From: Bacteroidota bacterium
GTDB taxonomy: Bacteria > Bacteroidota > Bacteroidia > Bacteroidales > NBLH01
NCBI GenBank assembly: GCA_025361565.1
Contig: JANYKN010000089.1
Location: 124,001-188,000 of the forward strand
Length of the DNA: 64,000 nt
Direction of reading: 5' to 3'
The notes beneath the pieces are model-generated. The model was not told the DNA's origin. It saw only the letters and a list, made by a program, of their open reading frames with translations, and made no database searches. The stretch's first letter is position 1, and the number at the start of each line of letters is the position of its first letter. This document shows positions 1-8,741 of this stretch, one piece after another. The position numbers were made by a program, and so were the translations under genes.

Positions 1-2
1 GT

Positions 3-968
3 TTTTCCAACGACCCCAATGAATCGTTTCAAACCACAGGAAACAAAAAGGGAAATGCCGAATCGGTTATGATTGCCGGATTATTTGTTTTATATGGACA
101 GGACTTTGTGGATTTATGCAAACAAATTGGCAAAACTGACGAAGCTGCCACAGCACAAATTCATGTAAATGAAATGATTGAAACTGTTAAAAAGCACGGT
201 TGGGATGGTGAATGGTTTGTGAGGGCTTATGATTATTATGGCAAGAAAGTAGGAAGCAATGAAAACGAAGAAGGCAAAATCTTTATCGAATCGCAAGGAT
301 TCTGCACCATGGCCGGAATTGGTGTAGATGATGGAAAAGCAAAAAAAGCGCTTGATTCAGTAAAAGAAAGACTTGATTGTGAATATGGTATTGTACTTAA
401 TAATCCCGCTTTTACAAAATATTACATTGAATATGGCGAAATTTCAACTTATCCTGCCGGATATAAGGAAAATGCTGGAATATTCTGTCACAATAACCCT
501 TGGATTATGATTGGTGAAACCATTATTGGACGCGGTAAAATGGCATTTGACTATTATAAGAAAATTGCACCTTCATATCTTGAAGAAATCAGCGATTTGC
601 ATAAAACAGAACCTTATGTATATGCCCAAATGGTTGCCGGTAAAGATGCTTACAAGCCTGGTGAAGCAAAAAACTCTTGGCTGACAGGGACTGCTGCCTG
701 GAATTACTATGCAATTACTCAATACATTTTAGGTGTTAAACCCGAATATAATGGATTGTCAATAAATCCTTGTATACCCGAAGACTGGAATGGATTTCAA
801 GTTACGCGTAAGTTTAGAAAGGCAGTTTATCATATCACCATTCAAAATCCAAATCATTTATCAAAAGGAATTAAGAAATTAACTGTTGACAATAAAGAAA
901 TTTCGGGTTCTATTGTCCCAATTTTTGATGATAATTTAATTCATGAGGTCATTGTTGTAATGGGCTGA
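3..968 (+). CDS. GH94-family glycoside phosphorylase, C-terminal part (5' end outside window)
   Basis: The reading frame is open from base 3 to the stop, so the ATG at 69 is internal and the gene begins upstream. The segment [15 protein letters not shown] matches the part of GH94 enzymes (cellobiose, laminaribiose or chitobiose phosphorylases) that closely follows the catalytic Asp, which would lie just off the left edge. Later motifs fit the (alpha/alpha)6 barrel and C-terminal beta domain: [30 protein letters not shown] and the [12 protein letters not shown] segment. The family reversibly phosphorolyses beta-linked disaccharides to sugar-1-phosphate in the cytoplasm. The substrate cannot be told from this fragment. 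It may belong to a glycan-use locus upstream; its link to the SusCD genes downstream is only positional. Confidence 0.85.
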   Translation, partial: FSNDPNESFQTTGNKKGNAESVMIAGLFVLYGQDFVDLCKQIGKTDEAATAQIHVNEMIETVKKHGWDGEWFVRAYDYYGKKVGSNENEEGKIFIESQGFCTMAGIGVDDGKAKKALDSVKERLDCEYGIVLNNPAFTKYYIEYGEISTYPAGYKENAGIFCHNNPWIMIGETIIGRGKMAFDYYKKIAPSYLEEISDLHKTEPYVYAQMVAGKDAYKPGEAKNSWLTGTAAWNYYAITQYILGVKPEYNGLSINPCIPEDWNGFQVTRKFRKAVYHITIQNPNHLSKGIKKLTVDNKEISGSIVPIFDDNLIHEVIVVMG

Positions 969-1330
969 TTTAGTATAGATTATATGCTTTGTTAATTAAT
1001 AAACTTAACAATGAAAAATCTATTTACAAATATTGTTCAGATAAATAAAAGCAATCGCTTAAGATATTTCCGGAAGCGGTTTCTTTTCGCTTAATTTGAG
1101 CTTATTTAATATATTTTAACATATAGCTAATATATTACAAAATTCAATTTTAAATATTTGATTCTATACTTTTAACAAATAATAAGTAGGTTGTTTAATT
1201 GAAATTTTTCAATCTTTGAAATAAGTCAAATAGTAATATGTAAGTTTTTATATGCAAAAACTGATTTTCGATTTTCCTTTAAAATAAGCTAATTGTGTCT
1301 ATAAAAAAAATAGTTGAGGGCAAAAGTAAT
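969..1330. other. Intergenic region upstream of the ECF sigma gene
   Basis: This AT-rich stretch holds no convincing ORF. Near 1072-1095 there is a weak inverted repeat (AAGCG ... CGCTT) without a good T-run, so a terminator for the GH94 gene is doubtful. A TTTG at 1215-1218 followed 22 nt later by TAAGTTTT (1241-1248) resembles the Bacteroidota -33/-7 promoter with one mismatch and could serve the sigma factor gene. Confidence 0.3.
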
Positions 1331-1882
1331 ATGGAAAAGGATACGGAGAGTTTCGAATTAATTTTCAAGAAATATCATCAGCGACTGTGTTTCTATGCCA
1401 AAAAATTTGTTGAAGATGATGTAATAGCCCAAGATATTGTTCAAGATGTTTTTATGAATTTGTGGGATAGCCAGGAAATCATCGAAATGGAAGTTGTTTT
1501 GCGCGCCTACTTATTTAAATCTGTATATAACAGGTGTTTGAATCACTTGGATCATAAAAAAATGGCTGATAAGCATCATGAAAAAATCAACCAGAATTTA
1601 AAATACCTTGAAGTAGAATATTACAATTCATCTGACAACCAAGAACATAGCCTTTTTGAATTAGAAATAAAAATTGATTCTTCCATTGAATCATTACCTC
1701 CACAATGTCGTAATGTATTTGAAATGAGCAGATTGAGAGGCCTTAAAAACCGTGAAATTGCCGATGCCTTAAATATCTCAATTAAAGTTGTCGAAAAACA
1801 TATTTCAAAAGCATTAATTATTCTTCGCGAAAATTTAGTCGAGTATCTATCTCTTATTCTGCTATTTATTAAAATTCGTTAA
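1331..1882 (+). CDS. ECF-type RNA polymerase sigma-70 factor (FecI-like)
   Basis: A protein of about 183 residues when started at the ATG at 1331; the frame also allows a GTG at 1295, but the upstream codons look like leader. Region 2 is seen in the first third (FKKYHQRLCFYAKKFV, then DIVQDVFMNLW), and region 4 in the last third (LPPQCRNVFEMSRLRGLKNREIADAL, a helix-turn-helix with VVEKHISKAL). The family directs RNA polymerase to a small regulon and is held inactive by a partner anti-sigma factor. The next gene is a FecR-like protein, followed by a SusC with a STN domain. This is the standard trans-envelope signalling set, so the likely target promoter is upstream of susC. Confidence 0.92.
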   Translation: MEKDTESFELIFKKYHQRLCFYAKKFVEDDVIAQDIVQDVFMNLWDSQEIIEMEVVLRAYLFKSVYNRCLNHLDHKKMADKHHEKINQNLKYLEVEYYNSSDNQEHSLFELEIKIDSSIESLPPQCRNVFEMSRLRGLKNREIADALNISIKVVEKHISKALIILRENLVEYLSLILLFIKIR

Positions 1883-1950
1883 AATTTGTGAAAAAAATAA
1901 AAAAATAGAGGGTGGGTAAAATTGTCCTGCTTTGTCTTTATAGTACAATT

Positions 1951-3048
1951 ATGAAAATGAGAACAACAAGCGAAAATATTGATTTAATAGTCAAACTTTT
2001 AAAAGAAGAGGCTTCTTTAGAAGAAAAGGAACAGCTACTGATTTGGGCTAATGAAAATAATGAAAATAAAAAACTATATATCCAATTAAAAGATATCTGG
2101 GAAGCTACCCAGGCTATAAATGATAATAGATTTGATACTCAAAATGCCTGGAATCATTTTAAGCAGGAGATTGCAGAAAGAATTGATAATTCCAAACGAC
2201 AAAAAAGACGGATAGTATACTTTAATTTATTAAAAGTAGCTGCAATTGTTATCATTACTTTTGGAATTTCGTGGTTAACATTTCCTGTTAAAAATGAAGT
2301 AAAACAAAATATAGCCCACAACGAAATAAACGTTCCCCTAGGTTCAAAAACTCAAATCATACTTCCTGATGGATCTCAGGTTTGGATAAATTCAGGTAGT
2401 AAATTGAAATATGATTCGGATTTTAATGATACCAGCAGAATTGTATATTTAGTCGGAGAGGCCTATTTTGATGTGATAAAAAATCCGAAAAAACCTTTTG
2501 TTGTTAAAACCGGAACCATTGATGTTAAAGCTTATGGAACTGCTTTTAACGTTAAATCATATCCTGATGATAACTTTATTGAAACCATTCTGGTTCGTGG
2601 ATCGGTAACTCTAGTGCACGAAGGAACTAATTATCAGTTAGCACATCTTAAGCCGGATCAAAAGACAATTTATTATAAAAAAGGCGGGAAAATTGAATTT
2701 GAAAATAAAATTAAAAAAATCGAAAAAACACCTGAATTAGAAAACATAATTGCAATTAATCCAAAAGTGCAGTTGGTGCTTGTTGAAACCAAACCTGAAA
2801 ACTACACTTCATGGAAAGATCAAAAATTAATATTTAACAGCGAAACTTTTGATCAAATTGTTTTAAAACTCGAAAGGTGGTATGGAGTAAACATTGAAAT
2901 ACTTGACGAAAAACTAAAAACGGAGCGGTTTACAGGTAAATTTACCCATAATGAGCCTTTAATTCAAGTACTAGAAGTAATAAAAATAACAACCCCTATA
3001 AAATATACTGTAAAACTGAACGATGTATTTATTTCAGCAGAAAAATAG
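1951..3048 (+). CDS. FecR-family anti-sigma factor
   Basis: Inner-membrane regulator that relays occupancy of the outer-membrane receptor to the ECF sigma factor. The N-terminal cytoplasmic part (about 85 residues) is helical. One membrane span follows (VAAIVIITFGISWLTFPV). The periplasmic FecR domain begins with VPLGSKTQIILPDGSQVWIN and holds GEAYFDV. A C-terminal DUF4974-like domain (LIFNSETFDQIVLKLERWYG, then FTGKFTHNEPLIQVL) would contact the STN domain of SusC. I prefer ATG 1951 (or 1957) to the GTG at 1912, since the extra residues do not fit the family. It lies 68 bp after the sigma gene and ahead of susC, same strand. Confidence 0.9.
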   Translation: MKMRTTSENIDLIVKLLKEEASLEEKEQLLIWANENNENKKLYIQLKDIWEATQAINDNRFDTQNAWNHFKQEIAERIDNSKRQKRRIVYFNLLKVAAIVIITFGISWLTFPVKNEVKQNIAHNEINVPLGSKTQIILPDGSQVWINSGSKLKYDSDFNDTSRIVYLVGEAYFDVIKNPKKPFVVKTGTIDVKAYGTAFNVKSYPDDNFIETILVRGSVTLVHEGTNYQLAHLKPDQKTIYYKKGGKIEFENKIKKIEKTPELENIIAINPKVQLVLVETKPENYTSWKDQKLIFNSETFDQIVLKLERWYGVNIEILDEKLKTERFTGKFTHNEPLIQVLEVIKITTPIKYTVKLNDVFISAEK

Positions 3049-3107
3049 AACCAATTATTAACAATAAAAACCATTTTGCCTATGATACAGTGAAATACAA
3101 AGAAAAA

Positions 3108-3136
3108 GCCGAAAAGTGCTACCAACACTCCCCGGC
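3108..3136 (+). promoter_or_regulatory. Stem-loop in the susC 5' leader
   Basis: GCCG (3108-3111) pairs with CGGC (3133-3136) and AGTG (3115-3118) with CACT (3126-3129). An internal AAA/CCC loop separates the two stems, and the apical loop is CTACCAA. It lies between fecR and susC, about 80 bp before the susC start, with no T-run after it, so it looks like a structured leader rather than a terminator. Function unknown. Confidence 0.45.
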
Positions 3137-3215
3137 AAATTTAAAAAGCAATGTTAGTTGCTTTCATTTAAAATTAATAACTAAACAATCGTCATTAACT
3201 TAACAGGACAAAGTT

Positions 3216-6200
3216 ATGTATAAAAATCAGAAAACATACAGTTTTTTTGACAAAAAAGACTGTATAAAACTAATCAGAATTATGAAGCTAACCTTTCTAT
3301 TAACTCTGGTTGCCATTCTGCAGGTCTCCGCAGAAACCTATTCCCAGAGTACTAAGCTCACAATGAAAGTAAATTCCGCTACAGTTCAAGAATTAATTAG
3401 TATGATTGAAGCTCAAAGCGATTTTACTGTATTTTATAAAGACAATCAGCTAGATGCATCAATGTCAGTAAACCTGAACATGAAAAACGCAACAATAGCT
3501 GAAGTTTTAAATTCTGCTTTTGCAAACACCAATCTTGCATATAAAGTGCTTGATAAAATTATTGTTATAACAAATAAAGGTCAGTTGCAAAATGCAATTA
3601 CAGGTAAGATAACGTCTGCTGTGGATGGTGCTCCTTTACCTGGAGTAAATGTTAGCGTAAAAGGTACTACAGTGGGTACAGTTTCCGACATTGATGGTAA
3701 TTATAGCCTTGATGCGGATGCTACTTCTACTTTGGTATTCTCTTTTATGGGTTATATTACCCAGGAGGTAGCTGTTAATTCACAAACTGTTGTTAACGTA
3801 AGTTTGGCTGAAGATACCAAAGGTATCGAGGAAGTAGTTGTAGTAGGCTATGGCGTTAAGAAAAAGAGCCTTGTAACTGGTGCTATTTCTAGTGTTGGTG
3901 GTGAAGATGTTATTGCCTCTGTTTCCAGAGCTGAAGAAGTTATGCAAGGTAAAGCTTCTGGTGTTACTGTGTTGGCTAACTCAGGTGCTCCTGGAACTGG
4001 TATGAATGTTAGAATTCGCGGTGTTGGTTCCAATCAAAAATCAGAACCTCTTTATATTGTTGATGGTATGAAAACAGGAGATATTAACTATTTGGCTCCT
4101 GAAGATATCGAATCAATGGAAATATTGAAAGATGCTGCATCTTCTGCAATTTATGGAACTGAAGGTGCAAACGGTGTTGTTATTATTAAAACTAAATCCG
4201 GTAAAAAAGGAAAATCTGAAATTAACTATACTTTCCAATATGGAACTCAGAGCTTAAACAAAGCTCCAAAAACAATGGATGCCTTTCAGTATGCTACTTA
4301 TATGAACGAAGCTGGTATTAAAGACTCTCCAAATCCAGCTGATTTTGCTCCAGGATCCGGAACAAATTGGTTTGATGCTGCTTCTGAAAAAGCACCTATG
4401 CAGAAACATTATCTTTCGTTCACCGGAGGAAGTGAAAAAGGAGCTTATATGATAAGCGCTGGATATTCTAAGCAGGATGGTATTTTTGGTGGCAATAAGG
4501 CAAGTTTCGAAAGATTCACTACCCGTTTAAATGCAACTCAGCAAGTAAAAGATTGGCTTGAAGTTGGTGTGAATTTCTCTTATTCAAATTCAAACAGAGC
4601 TTCAATTACTGAGTTTGATGGATTTAATAGTTTGATTGGATCAATGTATAAAATGGATCCTACAACAAAACCTATTTATGCTCCGTCAGAAATAACTCCA
4701 TGGATGCAAACCCAATTAGATGCAGGTAACCTACTTGTAAAAGATGATAATGGTAATTATTATGGTATTTCTGATAATAATGGCGGCAAAACTAGCTTTG
4801 TAGGCGGTGAAACCTTTAACCCTTTATTACAGCTACACAGGAGCAAAGGACTTACTAAAGATAATAAAATCCTTTCAAGCGGATATGTAAAATTATCTCC
4901 ATTCAAAGGTTTTACTTTTACCTCCAGAGTTGGTATGGATTTGGCTTTTCAGAATTTTAATACATGGAACCCAAGTTATTGGGCCAGCTCTGATGGAAGC
5001 AGTAATTCTGCTGGAGTAACTGATAACGATCAAAAATGGAGTACCTGGTTATGGGAAAACTTTGCCACCTATTCAAAAAGCTTTGGTAATCATAACCTTT
5101 CTTTAATGGCTGGTATGTCTGCTCAAGAATATACTCATACAACTCTGAATACTTCTTCTGGTTTAATGCTTAGAGAATTGGATGAATTCAGATATCCTGA
5201 TTATATTACTTTGCGTGCCGGTGATGTTAATGGTGGATTATATGAAAAAACAAGAATGGCTTCTTATTTTGGTCGTTTATCTTACGATTTTAGCGGCAAA
5301 TATTTATTTGAAGCTACTGTGAGAAGAGATGGTTCTTCATTATTTGGGCCAAATAATAAATGGGGTAATTTCCCATCATTTTCTGCAGGATGGTTGGTAT
5401 CAAACGAAAAATTCTGGACAATTGATGCACTTAGCTACGCTAAAATTCGTGCCAGCTGGGGTAAAAACGGTAGTATATCTAATTTGGGTATAGATCAATA
5501 TCGTTCTCTTATTACAAGTACAAATATCAATAATCCTGATGGAAATGGTGTTTTACTTACCGGAGCAGAGCCAAATTTAATAGCCAATCCTGATTTACAG
5601 TGGGAAGCCAGTCAACAAACTGATTTTGGTTTAGATTTAAGGGCTTTGAATGATAGACTTTCATTTACTTTTGACTATTATAAAAAACTTACTAAAAACC
5701 TGATTACTGGAAGTAGAGATCCTCTTTCACTTGGAAACTACTTACCTTCTAAAAATTTGGGTGATGTTGAAAATACAGGTTTTGAATTCTCTATTGGTAT
5801 GAAAGATAAAGCAAAAGATTTCACTTACGATGTGAACTTTAATATTTCATTCCTTCAAAATAAAGTTACCAAGTTGAATGGTAATGCAGTTCGTACTGCT
5901 GGTGCAGTGCTTCCAACTATCGGATCAATATCTTATATGGAAGAAGGACAACCAATCTGGTATTTCAGAGGTTTTGAAACAGATGGTATTTTTGAATCTC
6001 AAACTCAAATTGACCAATGGTTAGTTGATAATCAAATTACTGGTGGATATACACCAAAACCTGGCGATCCTATTGTTAAAAATAATAAAAAGGATGGATT
6101 GGTTAATGATGATGATATGGTAAATATTGGAAATCCAAACCCAAAAATTGCTTACGGTGGTAATATTACCGTTGGTTACAAAGGATTTGATTTAAATGTT

Positions 6201-6626
6201 TTCCTTCAGGGTGTTGCTGGTGTTGACAACTTTATGGCTTTTAATCGTGCAGACCGTGCTACATATAACCAATTGGCAGAGTTCTATGATGGAAGATGGA
6301 CTCCAACTGCAACTACTGGCGCTAAATATCCTCGTGCCGGTTATGTTGGAAATAATTTTTTGAAGAGTGACCTTATGGTACAGAGTGGTGCTTACTTAAA
6401 AATCAGACAAATCCAATTGGGTTATACTTTGCCACAAGCAATTTCGTCTAAAGCAAAAATTTCCAATGCCAGAGTGTATGTTTCTTTAAATGATTTCTTT
6501 ACATTTTCTAAATATCCTGGATTGGATCCTGAAATTGGAAGTAATAGTTCTAATGCTGTGGGTGTTGATTATGGTACTTATCCAATAGCCAGAAAATTAC
6601 TATTTGGTTTATCAGTTACTTTCTAA
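3216..6626 (+). CDS. SusC-family TonB-dependent outer-membrane receptor with STN domain
   Basis: A 1136-residue transporter that imports an oligosaccharide or other ligand with its SusD partner. Order of parts: a basic N-terminus and signal peptide (residues 1-43, ending near VSAETYSQ); a STN signalling domain (about 47-120, TVQELISMIEAQSDFTVFYK); a carboxypeptidase-regulatory-like beta domain (about 127-200, GVNVSVKGTTVGTVSDIDG); EEVVVVGYG; a plug domain (IRGVGSNQKSEPLYIVDG, LKDAASSAIYGTEGANGVV); then a 22-strand-type barrel ending in FGLSVTF. The long basic N-terminus is typical of STN-type SusC proteins, supporting the first ATG. The STN domain explains the FecI/FecR genes just upstream. 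The ligand cannot be read from the sequence. Confidence 0.95.
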   Translation: MYKNQKTYSFFDKKDCIKLIRIMKLTFLLTLVAILQVSAETYSQSTKLTMKVNSATVQELISMIEAQSDFTVFYKDNQLDASMSVNLNMKNATIAEVLNSAFANTNLAYKVLDKIIVITNKGQLQNAITGKITSAVDGAPLPGVNVSVKGTTVGTVSDIDGNYSLDADATSTLVFSFMGYITQEVAVNSQTVVNVSLAEDTKGIEEVVVVGYGVKKKSLVTGAISSVGGEDVIASVSRAEEVMQGKASGVTVLANSGAPGTGMNVRIRGVGSNQKSEPLYIVDGMKTGDINYLAPEDIESMEILKDAASSAIYGTEGANGVVIIKTKSGKKGKSEINYTFQYGTQSLNKAPKTMDAFQYATYMNEAGIKDSPNPADFAPGSGTNWFDAASEKAPMQKHYLSFTGGSEKGAYMISAGYSKQDGIFGGNKASFERFTTRLNATQQVKDWLEVGVNFSYSNSNRASITEFDGFNSLIGSMYKMDPTTKPIYAPSEITPWMQTQLDAGNLLVKDDNGNYYGISDNNGGKTSFVGGETFNPLLQLHRSKGLTKDNKILSSGYVKLSPFKGFTFTSRVGMDLAFQNFNTWNPSYWASSDGSSNSAGVTDNDQKWSTWLWENFATYSKSFGNHNLSLMAGMSAQEYTHTTLNTSSGLMLRELDEFRYPDYITLRAGDVNGGLYEKTRMASYFGRLSYDFSGKYLFEATVRRDGSSLFGPNNKWGNFPSFSAGWLVSNEKFWTIDALSYAKIRASWGKNGSISNLGIDQYRSLITSTNINNPDGNGVLLTGAEPNLIANPDLQWEASQQTDFGLDLRALNDRLSFTFDYYKKLTKNLITGSRDPLSLGNYLPSKNLGDVENTGFEFSIGMKDKAKDFTYDVNFNISFLQNKVTKLNGNAVRTAGAVLPTIGSISYMEEGQPIWYFRGFETDGIFESQTQIDQWLVDNQITGGYTPKPGDPIVKNNKKDGLVNDDDMVNIGNPNPKIAYGGNITVGYKGFDLNVFLQGVAGVDNFMAFNRADRATYNQLAEFYDGRWTPTATTGAKYPRAGYVGNNFLKSDLMVQSGAYLKIRQIQLGYTLPQAISSKAKISNARVYVSLNDFFTFSKYPGLDPEIGSNSSNAVGVDYGTYPIARKLLFGLSVTF

Positions 6627-6669
6627 GAGTTTATCTCAATTTTATTATTTACAATTTTAAAGTTATAAT

Positions 6670-8457
6670 ATGAAAAAATATAAGTATATAACATTTCTAC
6701 TGATTGTTGGGTTGCTTGTTACCGCATCCTGTACAAAAGATTGGTTAGAAGTAAAACCTTATGGTAAAATAGAACCATCAACTTATTATTCAACTGATCA
6801 GGAGATACAAGCTGGAGTTATTTCTATATATGATATGCTAACTTCTGCCGACCAATTGAATGGATGGAGCAGTAATTTTATTGTTAGAAATTTACCTGGC
6901 GATGATGTGAATGCCGGTGGAGGAGGAGCTTCAGATCAAGCTCAATACCAAGCTATTGATGATTTTGATTGGACACCTTCTAACCCTGGTATTTCTTCAT
7001 TTTGGCAAATTGACTTTTTTGGTGTTTATCGCGCCAACCAAATAATTGATAATGTTAAAACAACAACAACAATAGCAAACAGATCTATTGCCGAGGCAAA
7101 ATTTTTCCGTGCCTATTTTTATTGTGAACTTGTTATGTGTTTTGGCGATGTTCCTTTGTATACAACAGCTGCTAAAGGTCTTAATGATTATGCTGCAAGA
7201 TCACCAAAAGCGGATGTATATGCTCAGATTGAAAAGGATCTTGCTGATGCTATAGCTGGTTTGCCTAATAAAAATGATTATGCAACAACCGATAGATTTA
7301 GGGTATCCAAACAAGCTGCTCAAGGTTTATTGGTAAGAGCAAGACTTTATCAGGAAGATTGGGCCGGAGCTATTACTGCTTTTGAATCTTTAGAGGCAGT
7401 TGAAGGTTCTCAGGTTGGTTTATATCCCGATTTTGAAGACATTACAAAAAAAGTTAGCGAATTTGGAATCGAATCATTACTTGAGGCTAATTTTATTGGC
7501 GAAGATAAAAACTGGGGAAATGTGCAATGGACCAGAACTGCCAATGATAATAGACATATTCAATTATGTGGGCCACGTTCCTCAATCGGTGGAAGCCTTG
7601 GAATCAATGGTGGATGGGGATTTATGCCTCCAACAGCTAAATTATATAATTCAATTCCTGATGCAGATCCAAGAAAAATATACACAGTTCTTGATAGCAC
7701 CGATATGGCTGGCTTTTCAATAAAAGAGACTTCTAATCTTGAAGTTAAAGCTGCATGTGCAAGTAATGGAAGTATTGTAATTACATTGGATGGAACACCT
7801 TTTAATGTAGCACTTACAACAGCAGCCAATACCCCTGCACTTGTTGCAAAAGCGATAATAACTGATTCTCTATCTTTTACTGGTTATAAAGTAGGAGGAA
7901 CTGATGTGAATGTTACATTTACAGGTGATTATACAGGTACACATTCTACCTATTCTGCAGGTACTACCGGAGCAACAGGCGTAATGACAACAACTCCGGA
8001 TTGTGGTTTTTCTGATGGTTGGGATACTGAAAAGGTGATTAGAAGAAAGTATACTACTTTCGCTTCAGAAACTAGCGGTGCTGGTGGAAATACACCAGAA
8101 TTAAATTTTGGTACAAATTGGAGGTTAATTACTTATCGCGAAGTGCTTTTAAATGCTGCCGAAGCATACTATAGAGCTGGTAATGAAATCGCAGCCAGGG
8201 CTCAAATCAACAAACTCAGAGATAGAGTTGGTTACGCAAATACAGCTGCTACTGGTACTGCACTTTTAGATGTTATTAAGTCTGAAAGAATGGTTGAATT
8301 AGCCTATGAAGGATTCCGTTTCTGGGATTTGGTTCGCTGGGGCGATGCTTCAGCTCAATTAAGTAATTTAGGTTTTGTTGCTGGTAAACATGAGCATTTT
8401 CCAATACCGGAACAAGAAGTAAATGGTGGTTTAGCAACTCAGAATCCTGGGTACTAA
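6670..8457 (+). CDS. SusD/RagB-family outer-membrane lipoprotein with a beta-rich insert
   Basis: Ligand-binding lid of the SusCD complex, 595 residues. The signal peptide ends in a lipobox with Cys21 (LLVTASC). Family landmarks are WLEVKPYGKIEPSTYY, the TPR-like helices (AEAKFFRAYFYCELVMCFGDVPL) and the C-terminal YREVLLNAAEAYYRAGNE and SERMVELAYEGFRFWDLVRWG. Residues about 340-450 do not look like SusD: they are rich in Thr, Ala, Gly and Val with a pattern like NGSIVITLDGTPFNVALTT, recalling small beta domains of surface adhesins. The flanking SusD sequence (DPRKIYTVLDS before, DGWDTEKVIRRKY after) continues normally, so this is an insertion rather than a frameshift. It starts 43 bp after susC. 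Confidence 0.93.
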   Translation: MKKYKYITFLLIVGLLVTASCTKDWLEVKPYGKIEPSTYYSTDQEIQAGVISIYDMLTSADQLNGWSSNFIVRNLPGDDVNAGGGGASDQAQYQAIDDFDWTPSNPGISSFWQIDFFGVYRANQIIDNVKTTTTIANRSIAEAKFFRAYFYCELVMCFGDVPLYTTAAKGLNDYAARSPKADVYAQIEKDLADAIAGLPNKNDYATTDRFRVSKQAAQGLLVRARLYQEDWAGAITAFESLEAVEGSQVGLYPDFEDITKKVSEFGIESLLEANFIGEDKNWGNVQWTRTANDNRHIQLCGPRSSIGGSLGINGGWGFMPPTAKLYNSIPDADPRKIYTVLDSTDMAGFSIKETSNLEVKAACASNGSIVITLDGTPFNVALTTAANTPALVAKAIITDSLSFTGYKVGGTDVNVTFTGDYTGTHSTYSAGTTGATGVMTTTPDCGFSDGWDTEKVIRRKYTTFASETSGAGGNTPELNFGTNWRLITYREVLLNAAEAYYRAGNEIAARAQINKLRDRVGYANTAATGTALLDVIKSERMVELAYEGFRFWDLVRWGDASAQLSNLGFVAGKHEHFPIPEQEVNGGLATQNPGY

Positions 8458-8590
8458 TTAAATACTGATTTTTCTAATAACAAAATTGTTTTAAATGCGC
8501 CTGGTTAAAAACAGGTGCATTCAAAAAACTCTCTCAAATTAATTAATAAAGATTCATTTCGATTAGTAATTTAGGTTTTTAATTGAGTTA

Positions 8591-8622
8591 AACCGTCCCC
8601 TAAAAACCAGGGGACGGTTTTC
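8591..8622 (+). terminator. Rho-independent terminator after susCD
   Basis: Perfect 11-bp stem AACCGTCCCCT / AGGGGACGGTT with a 7-nt loop, followed by TTTTC. It lies 134 bp after the SusD stop. A weaker stem-loop at 8496-8519 (TGCGCCTG / CAGGTGCA, one G-T pair, no T-run) lies in between. Confidence 0.85.
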
Positions 8623-8690
8623 TATATTTTGGGTCCAATGAAAATAATTATCTATTATGAAATTGTAGGATGAGTTGAAATTGAATTAAT

Positions 8691-8715
8691 AAAAAAACCC
8701 GCCAATCGGCAGGTT
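8691..8715 (-). terminator. Rho-independent terminator of pckA
   Basis: Read on the minus strand: AACCTGCC, loop GATT, GGCGGGTT, then a run of seven T. The stem is 8 bp with one U-G pair. It begins 27 bp after the pckA stop. Confidence 0.85.
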
Positions 8716-8741
8716 CTTTTAATTCAATCAAACTCAAATTT

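Noticed and set aside
1295-1330. GTG start of the sigma factor gene
   Set aside because: The extra 12 codons are not found in the family and the ATG at 1331 gives a normal N-terminus.
7400-7829. Overlapping frames inside the SusD gene on both strands
   Set aside because: They are shadows of the SusD frame, which is continuous and well supported.
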